NCBI RefSeq assembly: GCF_000203815.1
Contig: NW_004457695.1
Location: forward strand, 806,001-870,000
Direction of reading: 5' to 3'
Origin: Cavenderia fasciculata
Taxonomy: Eukaryota > Evosea > Eumycetozoa > Acytosteliales > Cavenderiaceae
Length of the DNA: 64,000 nucleotides
Positions within the stretch are counted from its first letter, which is position 1. Each line of letters opens with the position of its first letter. The notes below the pieces were generated by a model, which made no database searches, was not told where the DNA came from, and saw nothing but the letters and a program-made list of their open reading frames with translations. Shown piece by piece: positions 14,464 to 25,370 of the stretch. A program made the translations under genes and the position numbers.

Positions 14464-15263
14464 CTTTAAATTATATTATTATTATTATTATTATTGTCTG
14501 TTGTTGATCTCGAGATCTATCTAGATTAATCTATTTATTGTCTTGTGATGGATGATCTGGTACTAATTAAAAATAACCCGAAAATAATTATAAATTATAT
14601 ATTATTATTATTATTACTAATTATAACTACTTTACAATCATAAAATGAATGAATGAATAATTATTATTACTATTATTATTATTATATGTAAATATGAATT
14701 GTACAATTAAAGAGGGTGTTCCCATTCGTTCACTCTGTTGTTATTCTTTCTTGCAAACGTAAGTAGCAAAAGAAAAGATATTAATACTTTTTAATTTAAA
14801 TAAAGGTGACGAAAACTGAAGTTTCACACAAAACGGTGTGCAGTTGGTTCTTTACAACCCCCCAAAATCGATGGTGATTTTTGATACTAAACATCACTCT
14901 GTGCTACAATATTTTGACTGTTGTCAAAAACTAAAGTGCTCTCTCTACAACTATAATTCAGTGGTTCTCTAAACAAAGTAGAGTAGAGTAGAGTATAGTA
15001 TAGTTTATTTGTAGTCTCGAGAGAGGGCAATAATAATAAAATAAAAAACATGAGGTGCCCTTTTCCAAAGTCTTTCATGTTTTTTTTTGAATCATTCATT
15101 CATTCTTCTTTTAAAATTCCTTATTGATTTACCAATTTTGCAAACAATAACAAACTATCAGATTAGAACATCAGATGTAGAACAGTACTATTAGTATCTT
15201 TCTTTACAACAATAACAACTATTTATATATTTATATATATCTATGTATATGTAAAGAGTCAAA
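14464..15263. promoter_or_regulatory. Divergent intergenic region, 800 nt
   Basis: AT-rich spacer with ATT runs (14470-14690) between two outward-facing genes. A tract of GTAGA/GTATA repeats occurs near 14985-15005. No gene, tRNA or conserved motif was seen. Confidence 0.4.
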
Positions 15264-17609
15264 ATGATAAAGACAACATTTAAAGATTTAATTCGAAATA
15301 AATTGATATTGAGGAGAATCATAGATCATGTGAATATCATTGATATGGTGATGAATCCACCATCACTGGGATGGCTTGTCAAGCAGGGTGGAATAGCAAC
15401 ACCAATCATTCAAGAGTACAAGAGTAGAGTGGCTGGACGACACACAAAACATAGACAAAGAAAAGTGGTTCAGAGAGTACAGAGACAAGAAATCAATCGT
15501 ATCTTTATATCTTGTTACTTTGAAGGAAACGTGTTTCCAGAGTCTTATGGAAGATTGTTAAGATTGGCAGTCAAGTATCACAACTATGAAGTGTTGGAAC
15601 GCTTGATTGGATGGATGCGATATGTTGGAGACTTTAAAAAAAATTCTGGGTACTATGGTCTGACCAACCCATGTATCTTTATTGATACCAAGTCGTCATC
15701 TGCATCATCTGCAGCGTCTGCATCATGGTCTTCGACGAAACGGTATCATTCCTACGACCCGACCATCCACCATATCAACTATGACACGTTGTTTGATTTG
15801 TTTGGGTGTCTCTCTCGAGAACTCAGAAGCTTTGGTCAGTACGACTGGGCAGTTCAAAGTTGGATTGAAACAGCCGTTCAGGTAGGCAACCTGGTAGAGT
15901 TGAAAAAGGCAATCGAGAACGTTACCAGTGCACCTTACCAAATAAAAGGAATCATCGGAACGATATCCTCATACACAATGTCCCATCCAAACTTTACACA
16001 AATATTCAAAGTGTGTTGTAACAATGCAGTGTTGCATCGCAAGGCTGGGTATCTCCCAGACACAGCTGCACCTATCCGACACTATTCATTTGCTTCGTTT
16101 TACGATAGCGCGTCTCATAACATGCTCGCATACCACAAGCAGGCTACTTTATGCGACTTTGACACATTCATGGATATTGTCAATATCAAGGCCGTGTCAC
16201 AGCGGTATGTCAGTAGATTGTTCCAGACCGAGGCATCAGCCTCTCCATCAGCAGCAGCAGAGGGTACACTTGGATTGGATAGTGATATGGCCAATATTTT
16301 AAAGAGGACTGTGCCACTCGAGAACAAAAAAGACAAAAAGTGGCATCTCCAAACAATCCATCCTAGTCGTCTCACGATATCCTCTATCGACAAGTTTATG
16401 GACCCTGACAATGAGTTCAAGGTGAAAGTATCGGTAGATGCAATGATCACGAGTATCATGATGACCCAACAAGATGAAGATGACCAACATCGGTTCTTTG
16501 GCTCAAACAATACAAGTCAACATGAACTCTTGACTCATGTACTATCAACTTATGGATCACAAATACAATCATTTGAGAGGTCGGTATTAGCATCAAAGGA
16601 TCGATTGGATATTGTAAAAGAGATATTAGAGGTGTCCCCAAGTCATCTAAAAATGTCTCTTTACACACTCAAATATTACATTGATTCAAAAAAGGTTTCA
16701 AATGCATTGATTAGATTACTCTTCTCGATGGATAGGATAGACGTGACAACCAAGGGATACTATCTTTTTGATTTAATTGCAAGTGTTGGATCGGTTGATT
16801 TGTTGGATTATGTATATCAAAAGACTATTACCTCCTCCTCGACTACTTCAACCACTTTACTTTATAGTCACTTGACATTGGCAAATGCATGTTTAACAGG
16901 ATCATTAGAGTTGGTGGAATATATTGTGTCGGCAGGCTTGTACATTGATCCAAAGTGCTCAACCAACAATTTCAAGAAATCAATTGCAACCAATCTTTGT
17001 GGTGGTGGCAGTGACGATAAACAAGATGAAAGATTAAATATTCTTTTGTACCTAGAGACCAAGTCTATTTTAAAGATTATGGAAAGTCAAGATATATTTA
17101 ATGTTGCAATTTGCCAAGCATCAAAATACAATCAATTACCAATTGTCACACATCTCTGTAAAAAGGCTGATCGATCGATTGGACCTTGTATATACATTCC
17201 AACGAAAATAGTCAGTTTTGCAGCCACCTATATACAACAAGTTAATAACCCTCTGATTCACAAAGTCTCTCGATCCAACCTCAAAACATTGACCTATATA
17301 TTACAGAGTAATTTCAAATTGACAGGCAACCCAAAACACCCCTCATATGCCCATACCAACGAATACAACCATGCAGCCAACAAACTATTATCATCCCACA
17401 ACTATGACACTCTGGATATATTAATTGCCAAAGAACACAAAACCATCTCTATCTGTTTGTTTTCTCTCATCGCTTCACTCCGCGACAACAACACTAGAGT
17501 CACAGACTACTACAAATACCTTCGTACAACAAGATGGAACAATCAGCGAAACTATGTTGATTATTTTGAACGTCGATATGGATTTATGGTATACAATCCA
17601 AATTATTAA
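15264..17609 (+). CDS. Dictyostelid ankyrin-type repeat family protein
   Basis: Single exon of 781 aa. The N-terminus has the form common in a large dictyostelid family: a short basic helix and then RRIIDHVNIIDMV, followed by a WLVKQGG-like segment. The body consists of degenerate helix-pair repeats in the style of ankyrin repeats (YHNYEVLERLIGWM; ASVGSVDLLDYVYQKT; ACLTGSLELVEYIVSAGLYI; ASKYNQLPIVTHLCKKA). Ser/Ala-rich linkers lie around residues 145-155 and 330-340. No kinase, F-box or membrane segment is obvious. Such families are expanded in dictyostelid genomes and mostly uncharacterised; a protein-binding role is inferred. Codon use is more AT-ending than in DHX15. Confidence 0.7.
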   Translation: MIKTTFKDLIRNKLILRRIIDHVNIIDMVMNPPSLGWLVKQGGIATPIIQEYKSRVAGRHTKHRQRKVVQRVQRQEINRIFISCYFEGNVFPESYGRLLRLAVKYHNYEVLERLIGWMRYVGDFKKNSGYYGLTNPCIFIDTKSSSASSAASASWSSTKRYHSYDPTIHHINYDTLFDLFGCLSRELRSFGQYDWAVQSWIETAVQVGNLVELKKAIENVTSAPYQIKGIIGTISSYTMSHPNFTQIFKVCCNNAVLHRKAGYLPDTAAPIRHYSFASFYDSASHNMLAYHKQATLCDFDTFMDIVNIKAVSQRYVSRLFQTEASASPSAAAEGTLGLDSDMANILKRTVPLENKKDKKWHLQTIHPSRLTISSIDKFMDPDNEFKVKVSVDAMITSIMMTQQDEDDQHRFFGSNNTSQHELLTHVLSTYGSQIQSFERSVLASKDRLDIVKEILEVSPSHLKMSLYTLKYYIDSKKVSNALIRLLFSMDRIDVTTKGYYLFDLIASVGSVDLLDYVYQKTITSSSTTSTTLLYSHLTLANACLTGSLELVEYIVSAGLYIDPKCSTNNFKKSIATNLCGGGSDDKQDERLNILLYLETKSILKIMESQDIFNVAICQASKYNQLPIVTHLCKKADRSIGPCIYIPTKIVSFAATYIQQVNNPLIHKVSRSNLKTLTYILQSNFKLTGNPKHPSYAHTNEYNHAANKLLSSHNYDTLDILIAKEHKTISICLFSLIASLRDNNTRVTDYYKYLRTTRWNNQRNYVDYFERRYGFMVYNPNY

Positions 17610-17792
17610 ATAAAAATTATATAAATTAAATAAATAATTAAATAATTAAATAAATAATTTAACTTATTAAATAATTTAATTTATTATTATTTGTTTGTTA
17701 CATATACAATTTTGTTTGTTTTGAAATTACACATTTATATATATATTTATATTTATATTTATATAATTTGTTAGTTTTTGTTTTTCTTTTTT

Positions 17793-19018
17793 TTAAAATC
17801 CATAACATTCACCTTTATCATTTTGAGCAATGATAGTTGATGGTATTTCACCTAATCTTAGATCCAATTCAGTTATATCGCTTCTAGTGTTGACACTATA
17901 GATGGTTACAATCTTTTGTTTGAGTGCATTGGATAGATGATCGAGGATATTGGCCAGAGTTGGTTGACCGACGACATTGACGTGTTTCAAGGTACTTGGA
18001 TTTTCGTGTGTGAGTACATAGAAATCGTAGCTACCTCTTTTTTGCAAGTCTTCTTCGGTAATGATACCGACCTGCTTGGCAAGTGCGATCTTTTCGGGGT
18101 CACCTTGTTCAATGATACTCAACTTGGCGAGATCTACCAAGCTCTTTGGTTTCTCACCGGTTCTACCCGATTCACCAGTCAACCAATGATATCTAGTTTC
18201 ATTGTTTTGAGTAAATTCTCCAGTTTGTAAATCAATACAAACATTTCGTTCAATGTACAAACCACAACCTTCAATTGAAATATTTTCCGTAAAATAATCT
18301 TCTCCTCCACTTCCTCCAGTTGAATATGATGTAATCCTAAAATTAATTTAAATTAATAAATATTTTGATTGTATTTGATTGTATTTGATTGATTGATTCT
18401 CTCTCTCTCTATCGGTTGTGTGACACATACGTTGCATTATGAATTTCTAGTTCTGTGACACTGGCAATATTGTCCTTGACAATGATAGAGTGTCTAATAA
18501 TAGCATAGGGAAGGATATATCCCGTGGTTGCATATAGACAGAGTGCAGTACCCATTGGTAATTGTTCCACTGTTATAGACTATAGTTGATTGAAATTTAA
18601 ACATTTTTGTTAACAATCATGTGACTAGTAATAATAATAATTGTCTTTTTGTTATACATACTACTTCAGGGGATTGGTTCTTTGAGAATGCATAGATACC
18701 AGTCCAACCCTTTTGATTGTGAAAGATGTTTAGTTTCTTGTTGACGATTCTGGTATTCTTTCCATGTGACGATGGTGAAAATTCAATTGATCTGCCTTCA
18801 TCCTCTGTTTCCTCGTCCTCTTCATCAGATCTACCACGTGGAGAACGACTTCTTCTTCTACCTCCTTTGTTATAGTTATCCTTTTCCTTTTCCTCTGCTT
18901 GTTCATCTAATTGGACACCGATGGTTTGAGCAAAACGCAGTCTTTGTGTTTCAATCGATTGATGGTTCTCTCCTTCATACTCTTCTTTGAGTATATCTAT
19001 TGGTAAGTACATATACAT
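17793..19018 (-). CDS. Hcp-like (T6SS tube family) protein with RS/acidic insert and shared C-terminal domain
   Basis: Exons 19018..18662, 18579..18431 and 18336..17793 (phases 0 and 2) give 349 aa. The N-terminus MYMYLPIDILKEEYEGE matches the first strand of Hcp proteins (MYLKIDG.. in bacteria). An insert of about 60 aa follows that is basic/acidic and SR-rich (GGRRRSRSPRGRSDEEDEE). The Hcp fold then resumes with GWTGIYAFSKNQ, and residues about 172-186 read YSTGGSGGEDYFTENISIE, the most conserved Hcp block. The C-terminal 80 aa (QPTLANILDHLSNAL, VTIYSVNTRSDITEL) resemble the tail of the divergent neighbour at 19466. Bacterial Hcp rings build the type VI secretion tube; a role in an amoeba is unknown. 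No signal peptide. The introns show it is a eukaryotic gene and not contamination. Confidence 0.8.
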
Positions 19019-19465
19019 TCTTGTAAATAAGTAGTCTTTTTAATGTTTATAAAAACAATGATAATATGATGATGGCTGATGTGAAGGATCCTAAGTTTGT
19101 CAAAGTTGTTAATGATGATGATGTACACGACTGAATGAATGGTGGGAATACAAAGATAACAGGAACAAATCAGAATGTGCGAACCAAGAAGAAGATATTT
19201 GGTAAGACAACCGAACCTCCTCCCTATCTCATTGTGTCAATGCCATCGAGTCCCTGAACTAAATTAATTAAAATTACTAGAGAAATGGGTGAGAAAATGA
19301 TTAAAAAAAATAAATAATAAATATCTTGCAAGTTTAATGAACCACCAAGTTTAGTACCTACCTTGACTGTATTTAATCATCAGCTGATTGATGATCTAGT
19401 GTTAAAATTAGATTAGATCAACAAACATATAATAACATACACATTCTTAACAACAAACACAAACA
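19019..19465. promoter_or_regulatory. Shared divergent promoter of the two Hcp-like genes
   Basis: A 447-nt spacer between the outward-facing Hcp-like genes. It includes a more complex segment (about 19075-19260) with no open frame of note, and an AT-rich part near the plus-strand start. A short mirror-like motif, CAGCTGATTGATGATC, occurs near 19381. Co-regulation of the pair is inferred from the layout only. Confidence 0.4.
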
Positions 19466-20511
19466 ATGAAATTAGTACTTTATTTACCAATTGACAAGAC
19501 TACACAAGAGATTCAAACCATCCCAACCTTTGAATCGACCAAAGAAGCATTGGTTGCAGCTCTCAAAGCTGATGAACCAGCCAACGAAGAACCAGCTCCA
19601 CAACAAGGATGGGGTAACAACAACCAAACACCCGCTGAAAGAAACTTTAAGAGATTCCACAGTCAATGGTACGATGTATTGGCCTATTCTCATGGTTCCT
19701 CTTCTGGCAGCGTTCAAGCTTTTGTATGTTTCTCTCGAAAAATAATATATTATTATTATTATTGTTAAATCAAATTAACTTACTTTATTTGTTATTTATT
19801 TATTTATATTTATTTATTTAGTCAATGACTGGATATACAAGTGAATTAACACCAATTCTTGAAATGATGGTAATTAGAGGTGATATTCTACCATTTGCCA
19901 TATTCAGAGTATTCCAAAAGATGACTGGAAACAAACTTAGTATTCTTGAATACGAACTCAAGAATGTTGCTGTTTCATCGGTTAGTACTGGTGGATCGGG
20001 TGGTGAAGACCGTTTTACAGAGAACATCACCTTGGAGGCACAAGAGATCACTCACAAGATTATCAACATTGACACTGATACATTGGAATACAATAGTTAT
20101 AGTTCTGCCACATTCAACAACAAAAAGAAGGAGTTTTCTCGTACCATCTCTACCGCCAATGCTCGTGATGCCTTGGGAGGTCTCGAAATAACCCAATCAT
20201 TTGACTTTTCAGTACCAGAGAATGCAAAGAAGGCTGCCGACTTGGGTCTTGGTCGTGTCACTATGGAACACCAGTTTTCAGTACAAATCAACAAGTCACC
20301 AAACATTTTCAAAAAGATTGATTTGGAACAACCAACTCTCGTTAACCTCAAATCAAAGATTGCTAAAATTTATAATCGTCCAGAGACTGACATTGTATCT
20401 GTCTATGGTGCCGATGGTTTTGAACTCGAAAGTGATAAGGATGTTACTTCTTCGGTTGAAAATGTTGTTTTTGTAAAATATGTTGATGGTACTTATAGTT
20501 CTTTAAATTAA
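19466..20511 (+). CDS. Hcp-like (T6SS tube family) protein with C-terminal beta-grasp-like domain
   Basis: Exons 19466..19723 and 19822..20511 (phase 0, GTATGT...TTTAG) give 315 aa. Three blocks match the order in bacterial Hcp: KLVLYLPIDK (first strand), WYDVLAYSHGSSSGS (Hcp IDVLSWSWG..SQSG) and LKNVAVSSVSTGGSGGEDR followed by FTENITLE at residues about 133-157. Bacterial Hcp is about 160-170 aa and ends soon after this block. Here about 160 more residues follow, ending in a ubiquitin/CIDE-N-like strand-helix pattern (PTLVNLKSKIAKIYNRPETD, VSVYGADGFELESD) also present in the neighbouring gene. No signal peptide or membrane segment. A short Glu/Gln-rich insert lies near residue 40 where the minus-strand paralogue carries its long charged insert. 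Function in the amoeba is unknown; a bacterial origin is inferred. Confidence 0.85.
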
Positions 20512-20703
20512 ATTAAATAAATTCTATATATAAATAGATAGATTGTTATTTGTTTTATAGTTATATATAAATATGTCATTTATGTTTTTATTTAAACACC
20601 AACAATTGGATCCATTGATGGTGATTGGATTCTTTTGAAAAAGATATCATTATTTCAATTCTCTATAGGATATTGAACTGAAAATAAAAGTTTATTATTA
20701 TCA

Positions 20704-22227
20704 CTATTTAACTAAAGTTTCTCCAATAAGAGCATCAAATGCATAACGATTTCTTTTGGCTTGTTTGGATTTCTTATTGTCTGGTTTGACCTTGATATGA
20801 ACATTTCTAATATGTCTTTTCAAAGCTTCCTTATTTTTAAATTTACGTTTGCAAATTCTTTCATCCTCCTCTTCTTCTATCTCTTCTTCTTTCTTTTCCT
20901 CTTCTTTTGGTTTTGGAACTTCTTTTTCCTCCTCTTCCTCTTCTTCCTCTTTTTCAATCTTTACCTTTGGTAGTATTTGATTTATCTTATTATTATTATT
21001 ATTTGGTTGACTATTTCTACATGGTTGTTCATTATTATTATTATTATTATTAATATTATTTACATTATCTACATCCTCTTCTTCCTCCTCTTCATTATCT
21101 TCATCTATTTCACTATTATCACCTTCACGTTCACTATCATCACCTTCCTCTTCTTCTTCTTCTTTTCCTTTTGGTTGATGTCGTTTGGATTCTCTTTTTT
21201 CCTTGCGAGTAAGTCTAGTTGGAGGAACTGCCATTTTATCACGATGTTGGACTGGTTTGATAGTTGACAAGAGTTGTGAATTATCGCCGTTGGAGTTGAG
21301 TTTCCACGTGCAAGAGTATGTGATACCAAGATGAGCAGATTCGACGTGCTGTTCGAGATACTTTTTACGAGTGTACGAGCATAGACATCCCTCGTATGTG
21401 CAATGGTATTTGTGACGCTCACCCATATTTTGTTCGTGTGTGGCCACATGTTGTTCGAGTTGTGAGGCAGTCTGACTAAACTTGCCACAGACATAACACT
21501 TGAACTGTGTCTTGTGTGCTTCACGTCGATGTTTGAGCAGATCAAAGTAGCGACAAAAACCCTCGTCGCACACCTCGCACAGATACTCTGCCTTTTTCTT
21601 GTGTACACCTTCAACGTGTGTCTTGAGTTGCGATGGATACTCGAATCGCTTGTCGCAGCCATCATGGGTGCACTCGTAGGGCAGTTGGTTGAGATGCACC
21701 ACTGCAACGTGTCTCTTGAGATGGTTGTGTTTGACAAATGCCATGTCACACGATTCATGGTCACATTTGAACGGACGTTCCTTGAGATGATGCACAGTGA
21801 TGTGGTTCTTGAGATGGTGCTTGAGTTTGAACTTGAGTCCGCAGCCATCATACTCGCACTCGAATGGTGTCTCTTGTGTATGTGTCTTGATGTGGTATCG
21901 AAGGTAATGTGCTCTTGCAAACGACGCTTCACACCCTTTATAAGTGCATGCGTACGGTTTCTCACCCGTATGACTACGGATATGATACTCTAGCTTGGCT
22001 TGACGATTATATCGATTATCACATCCCTGATAAGGACACAAAAATCTCTTTTCAGAATGATCTATCTTTGTTCTTGCAACCGCTGGTTGTGTTGATGACT
22101 GTGATGTCACATTATCACCACTTGATTTCTTTCTTTTTATCTTTGGTTCTTCTACTTTATCTTCTTCCTCTTCCTCATCCTCTTCTTCGTCATTAGTAGT
22201 ATCCATACAACTACTAGTGTCACCTAG

Positions 22228-22258
<31 letters not shown>

Positions 22259-22458
22259 CGATGTTGTTGTCGCAATTTATTGACTTCATCCTCTGAGCAA
22301 AATGGGTCGATGACTACTCTACAATCGTGAATGTGTTGGTGGTGGTGGTCGTCGTCTCCATCGGTATCACTATTATTCTCAATCGCATCTTTGAAACTTC
22401 TCTTTAGTAATGTTGTTGTTGCTGTAGTAGAAGATGTCGAGGCTGTTGAAGTCACCAT
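20704..22458 (-). CDS. gtf3A: Transcription factor IIIA-like C2H2 zinc-finger protein
   Basis: Single exon of 584 aa. TFIIIA binds the 5S rRNA gene and 5S RNA and recruits RNA polymerase III. After an acidic, Gln-rich N-terminus (about 1-130), eight C2H2 fingers run from about residue 138 to 395: CPYQGCDNRY, CTYKGCEASF, CEYDGCGLKF, CDHESCDMAF, CTHDGCDKRF, CEVCDEGF, CYVCGKF and CTYEGCLCSY. Finger 6 with its short C-x2-C spacing and the linker pattern fit TFIIIA. A long acidic, Asn-rich segment of about 140 aa follows, then one more finger-like helix (FKNKEALKRHIRNVH) that retains a single visible cysteine (ICKRKF). Yeast TFIIIA also has a long spacer before finger 9, so this may be a degenerate ninth finger. 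The basic C-terminus resembles a nuclear localisation signal. Confidence 0.88.
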
Positions 22459-23832
22459 TTGCGAGAGATATCTCTATCTATCTATCTATATCTATCCTCT
22501 TTGTAAATTTAATTAATGAAACCTTGAGTTTAATCAACCCATCGAACCAAACTCGTTTCCCTCATCCCTCCAACCAAACTAGTTTTTTCGTTTTTTTTCA
22601 ATCGTTTTTTTTTTTTTTTTTTTTCTAAAAGAATCTCGATTTTCAAACGAAACGACACTCTCATCCATCTATGACCCCTCCCTCTCCTTCCTTTATCCAT
22701 CATATAATTTTAATACTATACTTATACCATTGAACTATTTTATCTCTTTCAGTGTATGGTACAACTATGAGTTTATAACTTATTAGTATAACTCATCGTA
22801 ATCAGTGCAGGATGGCTAACTCTGTGAGGATTGTTTTCAATGAACTCTTTCATAAGATTCGCAGCTCTGTTTTTTTGTGTTGGTTTTTTTTTGCAATCAA
22901 CAGTTGATTTCAACCGACAGTGTGGGGATGGCAAAGAGTGGAGGAGGGTGCCTCCCCTCAAAAGAATAATTCAAATAAAAAATCAAAGATTCTTTTTTTT
23001 TTTTTGAACAAGTTAGCCCTCTCAAAGAGTGTGTGATTTCCGTCATTCCACATCTATCTATCTCTCTGTTTTGTTCTTTTTATCTCTCTATCTATCTATA
23101 TTCTTTATATCTTTCTTCTTTTCCCTTTTCTTCTTTGTTGTTTAAAGATTATTTAAATCAAACATACACAAAGAGGGATCGTGATTCGATTGTTGTACTA
23201 CGACAATACGATATAACCAACTACAATATAGATATAAATATTTAGATATTTAGTTTTTTTACGGATCATCATCGAGAAGAGATAAACAACGTTGTTGTTA
23301 TAAACAAACTGTGTTTATCTTTTTTTCATAATAGCCATTGTATTTTTTCATCACACACTTATTTTTCAAGATCTGTGACGATCGGTTTTCATCAAAACTA
23401 CTCTATTTCTAGAACCAAATTCTTTTCTTTTCTCTCAATATCTATACGCTACGCAACGCAATAGTTTCAAAAAGAAAGGAATTCTTTTCATTTTTAAAAA
23501 AAAAACAAAACAACTTATCTCTTTTTTTTTTTTTTTCTTTATTTATCCTTTTCGTTGTATTATTAACCTCTCATCATCTTCATTACCATCAACCCCACCA
23601 CTAACTACTATTTGTAAATAAACCACCACACACACACAATCCCTCATCGTATCTCACAATCCCATTTTTTCATTTGAAATTTCAATTCACAGCAAATCAA
23701 GCCACCATTCCGATAACCACCAAACCAACAAGATAAGATAATAAGTTCTACTGATCACACTACTACTACAACAACAATAGAAACAGAAACAACAATCTTT
23801 TGTTTTTTAAAAAGAGTTAACTTTTGCAAAAG
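22459..23832. promoter_or_regulatory. Long divergent regulatory region between TFIIIA and pkbA
   Basis: A spacer of 1.37 kb, long for this genome. The plus strand is pyrimidine-rich, with T runs of 10 to about 20 at 22600-22625, 22990-23010 and 23520-23540, and CTAT repeats near 22475-22495 and 23045-23100. CACACACACA occurs at about 23625. Some of it should be 5' UTR of pkbA. No coding sequence is supported. Confidence 0.5.
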
Positions 23833-25370
23833 ATGACAGTAACACCAACAATCAAACATGAAGGTTTTCTAACCAAGGAAGGAGGAGGATTTAAGAGTTG
23901 GAAGAAGAGATGGTTCATCCTTAGAGGTGGACCAGAAGCCAGCTTTTCATATTATAAAACCAAAGGTGTATGTGTATTTTAAAAGAATAGGACATATATT
24001 TTGGAACAGTATCTAACATTATCACCACCGATCTTTATATATATTATTTTTTTTTATGTTAGGAATCAACACCACTTGGTATCATTCACATAAATACAGT
24101 AGGTCATATTAAAGTAAGTGACCGCAAGAAAAAGAATCATCAATTTGAAGTGCAAACACCATCACGTATTTTCTATATCTGCGCCGACAATGATGAGGAT
24201 AGAAACAAGTGGATCGAAGTATTGATTACAGAGCGTGACACGCTGCTCGGATCCAACAAACCAAAGAAACCAGAGCGTGTCGGTGTACACGACTTTGACT
24301 TGCTCAACCTAGTAGGAAAGGGTAGTTTTGGCAAGGTGATCCAAGTACGTAAAAAGGACACTGGTGAGATCTTTGCCATGAAGGTGCTCTCCAAGAAACA
24401 CATTGTCGAACACAACGAAGTCGAACACACCCTCTCTGAGAGAAACATTCTCCAAAAGATCAACCACCCCTTCTTGGTCAACCTCAACTACTCGTTCCAG
24501 ACCGAAGACAAGCTCTACTTTATCCTCGACTATATCAACGGTGGTGAACTCTTTTACCACTTGCAAAAGGAGAAGAAGTTCTCAGAGGATCGTGTACGTT
24601 ACTATGGTGCCGAGATTGTCTTGGCCCTCGAGCATCTCCACTTGTCCGGTGTCATCTACCGTGATCTCAAGCCCGAGAACTTGCTCCTCACCAACGAAGG
24701 TCATATTTGTATGACTGATTTTGGTCTCTGCAAGGAAGGTCTCAACGCACCCTCGGACAAGACCATCACTTTTTGCGGTACACCCGAATACCTCGCACCA
24801 GAGGTGCTCCAAGGCAACGGATACGGCAAGCAGGTCGATTGGTGGAGCTTTGGCTCTTTGCTCTTTGAAATGTTGACTGGTTTGCCACCATTCTACAGTC
24901 AGGATGTCCAGGAAATGTACCGCAAGATCATGTCGGAGCGTCTCGTCTTCCCAGGCTTTATCTCACCAGAAGCTCGTTCGCTCCTTGAAATGTTGCTCGA
25001 ACGTGACCCAGACAAACGTCTCTCTGATCCAAACATTATCAAGCGTCATCCATTCTTCCGTGCCATCGATTGGGAAATGTTGTTCCAAAAGAAGATCCCA
25101 CCTCCCTTTATTCCAAATGTCAAGGGCTCTGCCGATACCTCCCAAATCGATCCAGTCTTTACCGATGAAGCTCCTTCCCTTACCATGGCGGGTGAATCTG
25201 CTTTAAATCCAAATCAACAAAAAGATTTCGAAGGTAAATACAAATATCACAAACAAACAACAAATAATAATAATAATAATAATATTAATATATTTCTTTC
25301 TTTCTTTTTTATTTATTTTATTTACATACATGTAGGATTTACTTATGTTGCAGACTCACCATTAAAATAA
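23833..25370 (+). CDS. pkbA: Protein kinase B/Akt homologue with PH domain
   Basis: Exons 23833..23967, 24063..25233 and 25336..25370 give 446 aa, nearly the length of D. discoideum PkbA (444). The PH domain (about 7-105) has GFLTKEGGGFKSWKKRWFIL and the basic IKVSDRKKKNHQFEV segment that suits PIP3 binding. The kinase domain follows: GKGSFGKV, AMKVLSKK (Lys), YRDLKPEN, DFGLCKEG and the activation loop TITFCGTPEYLAPE with the PDK1-site threonine. The AGC tail ends in a hydrophobic motif FEGFTYVADSPLK with a phosphorylatable threonine. In Dictyostelium this kinase acts downstream of PI3K and TORC2 in chemotaxis. The last intron cuts within the hydrophobic motif, so retention of that intron would remove the TORC2 site. 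Confidence 0.97.

Noticed and set aside
22773-22961. Short minus-strand ORF in the TFIIIA/pkbA spacer
   Set aside because: 62 codons of basic low-information sequence, no conserved pattern; lies in a regulatory spacer.
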